From Candidatus Kuenenbacteria bacterium (GTDB taxonomy: Bacteria > Patescibacteriota > Patescibacteriia > UBA11705 > JABHMO01): 56,940 nucleotides of DNA. Position numbers and translations under genes: made by a program. The notes beneath the pieces are model-generated. The model saw nothing but the letters and a program-made list of their open reading frames with translations. It was not told the origin of the DNA and made no database searches. Positions within the stretch are counted from its first letter, which is position 1. Every line of letters begins with the position of its first letter. Location: assembly GCA_013202715.1 (NCBI GenBank), contig JABMRF010000053.1:1-56940 (forward strand). The letters are read 5' to 3'. Below, one piece after another: positions 55,758-56,940 of this stretch.

Positions 55758-56735
55758 CTATAGCCCAATTGTTTTCTTCACCTGTTCCATTTTTTTAACT
55801 GCCAATTTTTTGGCCCTTTTCGCGCCATCTTGTAATATAGCATCAATTTCCTTATCTGAAATAGAATTGAATTTTTTCTGAATTGGCTCTACAAATTCGA
55901 CCAGTCGATCAGCAAGATCCTTTTTGAAATCGCCATATCCCTTGCCGGCAAACTTGGCTTCGATTTCATTGACTTCAAGTCCGGTTAGCAAATGGTAAAT
56001 TGTAATTAGATTGGCAATGGCTGGACGTTTTTTGGGATCAAATTTGATGTCTGAGCCGGAATCTGTAACTGCTTTCATGATCTTTTTTCGAATTAGAGAC
56101 GGATCATCTGTGAGAGCAATATAATTGTATTCTGAAGGTGCTGATTTGCTCATCTTTTTTTCAGGATTATCTAGCGCTTTTATGCGTGCAGAAACCTTTT
56201 TTATTTTTCCTTCAGGCAAAACTAAAACATTACCATACAGATTATTAAATTTTTTGGCTATTGTTCTGGTCAGCTCGACGTGTTGCATTTGATCTTCGCC
56301 GACTGGTACGTAGTTTGTATCGTAAAGAAGAATGTCGGCAGACATTAAACATGGATAGGTGAAAAGGCCAGCATTCACATTTTGTTTGTGTTGATCTGAC
56401 TTGTCTTTGTACTGTGTCATGCGCTCGAGCTCAGCAATGGGCGTCACGCAATTCAAGATCCAGCCCAGCTCAACATGCTCCATCACATCTGACTGCCGGA
56501 AGATAATATTTTTCTTTGGATCTAAACCGCTGGCAATATAGATCTTTGCCAGATCGTAAATGTTTTTGTTTAATTTCTTGGGATCTTGATAGACAGTCAG
56601 CGCGTGCAGATCGACAATTGAAAAAATGGAATCGTATTCATCCTGTAATTGTAGCCAATTATAAATAGCTCCGAAATAGTTGCCGAGGTGAATGATTCCT
56701 GTTGGTTGAATACCACTAAAAATGCGTTTTGACAT
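55758..56735 (-). CDS. trpS: Tryptophanyl-tRNA synthetase
   Basis: A 325-aa class I synthetase that charges tRNA-Trp. The HIGH-type motif is H16-LGN19 in PTGIIHLGNY, and the KMSKS motif is present as KKMSKS near residue 198. The region PVGEDQMQHVELTR is the family's ATP/Trp-site signature. Length is typical. No Shine-Dalgarno; a GATCTACTGAT-type array abuts the start and a promoter with an extended -10 lies beyond it. Confidence 0.97.
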   Translation of the reverse strand: MSKRIFSGIQPTGIIHLGNYFGAIYNWLQLQDEYDSIFSIVDLHALTVYQDPKKLNKNIYDLAKIYIASGLDPKKNIIFRQSDVMEHVELGWILNCVTPIAELERMTQYKDKSDQHKQNVNAGLFTYPCLMSADILLYDTNYVPVGEDQMQHVELTRTIAKKFNNLYGNVLVLPEGKIKKVSARIKALDNPEKKMSKSAPSEYNYIALTDDPSLIRKKIMKAVTDSGSDIKFDPKKRPAIANLITIYHLLTGLEVNEIEAKFAGKGYGDFKKDLADRLVEFVEPIQKKFNSISDKEIDAILQDGAKRAKKLAVKKMEQVKKTIGL

Positions 56736-56749
56736 AAGGTTGTTTATAA

Positions 56750-56855
56750 TAATACCTGATCTACTGATCTTCTACTTGATCTACTGATAATCCCTAACAT
56801 GTTAGTTAATCATGTGGATCAGTAGCAAATCACGTAGATCATGTATTGATAAGAT
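56750..56855. repeat. Repeated-word array, GATCTACTGAT family
   Basis: Left: two TGATCTACTGAT words joined by CTTCTACT. Right: inverse words with GTGGATCAGTAGC and ACGTAGATCATG joined by AAAT. It is a close relative of 35958-36045. Confidence 0.7.
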
Positions 56856-56883
56856 AGTACATAGACACGTTACTATAGTTTTT

Positions 56884-56912
56884 ATTATAGCAAAAGTGGC
56901 AATAATAATCAA
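56884..56912 (-). promoter_or_regulatory. Promoter of trpS
   Basis: Minus strand: TTGATT (56907-56912), 17-base spacer ending TTTTGC, TATAAT (56884-56889). Confidence 0.65.
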
Positions 56913-56940
56913 AAACCCCCACCTCGGTCAAACCAGGGCG

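Noticed and set aside
1..56940. Alternative genetic code (TGA as sense)
   Set aside because: TGA ends leuS, rnhB and two radical SAM genes at expected positions; TAA and TAG are also used as stops.
1..56940. CRISPR array
   Set aside because: No regularly spaced identical repeats with unique spacers; the tandem and word repeats are contiguous or degenerate and no cas gene is present.

Overview
The window looks like one chromosomal contig from a member of the Candidate Phyla Radiation (Patescibacteria). This is an inference from gene content, not from a search. The pointers are a rpoB-rpoC-ftsH block, a short IF-2, TRM11-like methyltransferase, SWIB-domain microprotein, DUF4012 and DUF11-type surface proteins, four TrmB-like regulators, tRNAs without encoded CCA, and many repeated-word intergenic arrays. 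TAA, TAG and TGA all end apparently genuine genes, so the code appears standard. Layout: 1-8027 rpoB (5' end outside the window), rpoC and ftsH. 8028-8810 holds a promoter-to-terminator non-coding RNA built of four similar hairpins. 8811-14208 has a small unknown gene, a membrane protein, a TRM11-like methyltransferase and infB. 14361-16574 has a degenerate GGDEF protein and a lone radical SAM enzyme. 16774-20638 has an RHH microprotein, thioredoxin, thioredoxin reductase, glutamate dehydrogenase, a SWIB protein and RNase HII. 20705-26646 has an unknown helical protein, a CHAP amidase with a tiny secreted peptide, and LeuRS carrying an inserted Nudix domain. 26779-31204 has two TrmB regulators among several small unknown proteins. 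31268-38737 has surface proteins, a glycosyltransferase, a dead REP-associated transposase and another TrmB regulator. 38939-42819 is an operon of three radical SAM proteins. 42956-46792 has a fourth TrmB regulator, membrane proteins and a UbiA-family fusion. 46920-47746 is a tRNA cluster (Lys, Glu, Thr, Arg) with a zinc-ribbon gene inside it. 48034-49402 is an operon of secreted LysM-like proteins. 49466-53580 is a surface-glycan cluster, and 53688-56735 has RNase P RNA, small unknown genes and trpS. Two expression styles alternate. Most housekeeping genes have little or no Shine-Dalgarno sequence and are preceded by short words repeated and then inverted (families such as GATCTACTGAT, ATTCGCG, GTCTAGAGT, GCGCAAAA). 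Most accessory or unknown genes instead have a near-consensus TTGACA-N17-TATAAT promoter, often with TTTGC before the -10, a strong AGGAGG, frequently a leader hairpin, and their own terminator. Many accessory genes encode small, secreted or membrane proteins. The best candidates for undescribed biology are the four-hairpin ACGA RNA (8219-8522), the shared promoter-leader cassette at 15291 and 54585, the three-radical-SAM operon, the LysM-like secreted operon, the tRNA-embedded zinc ribbon and the repeated-word arrays.
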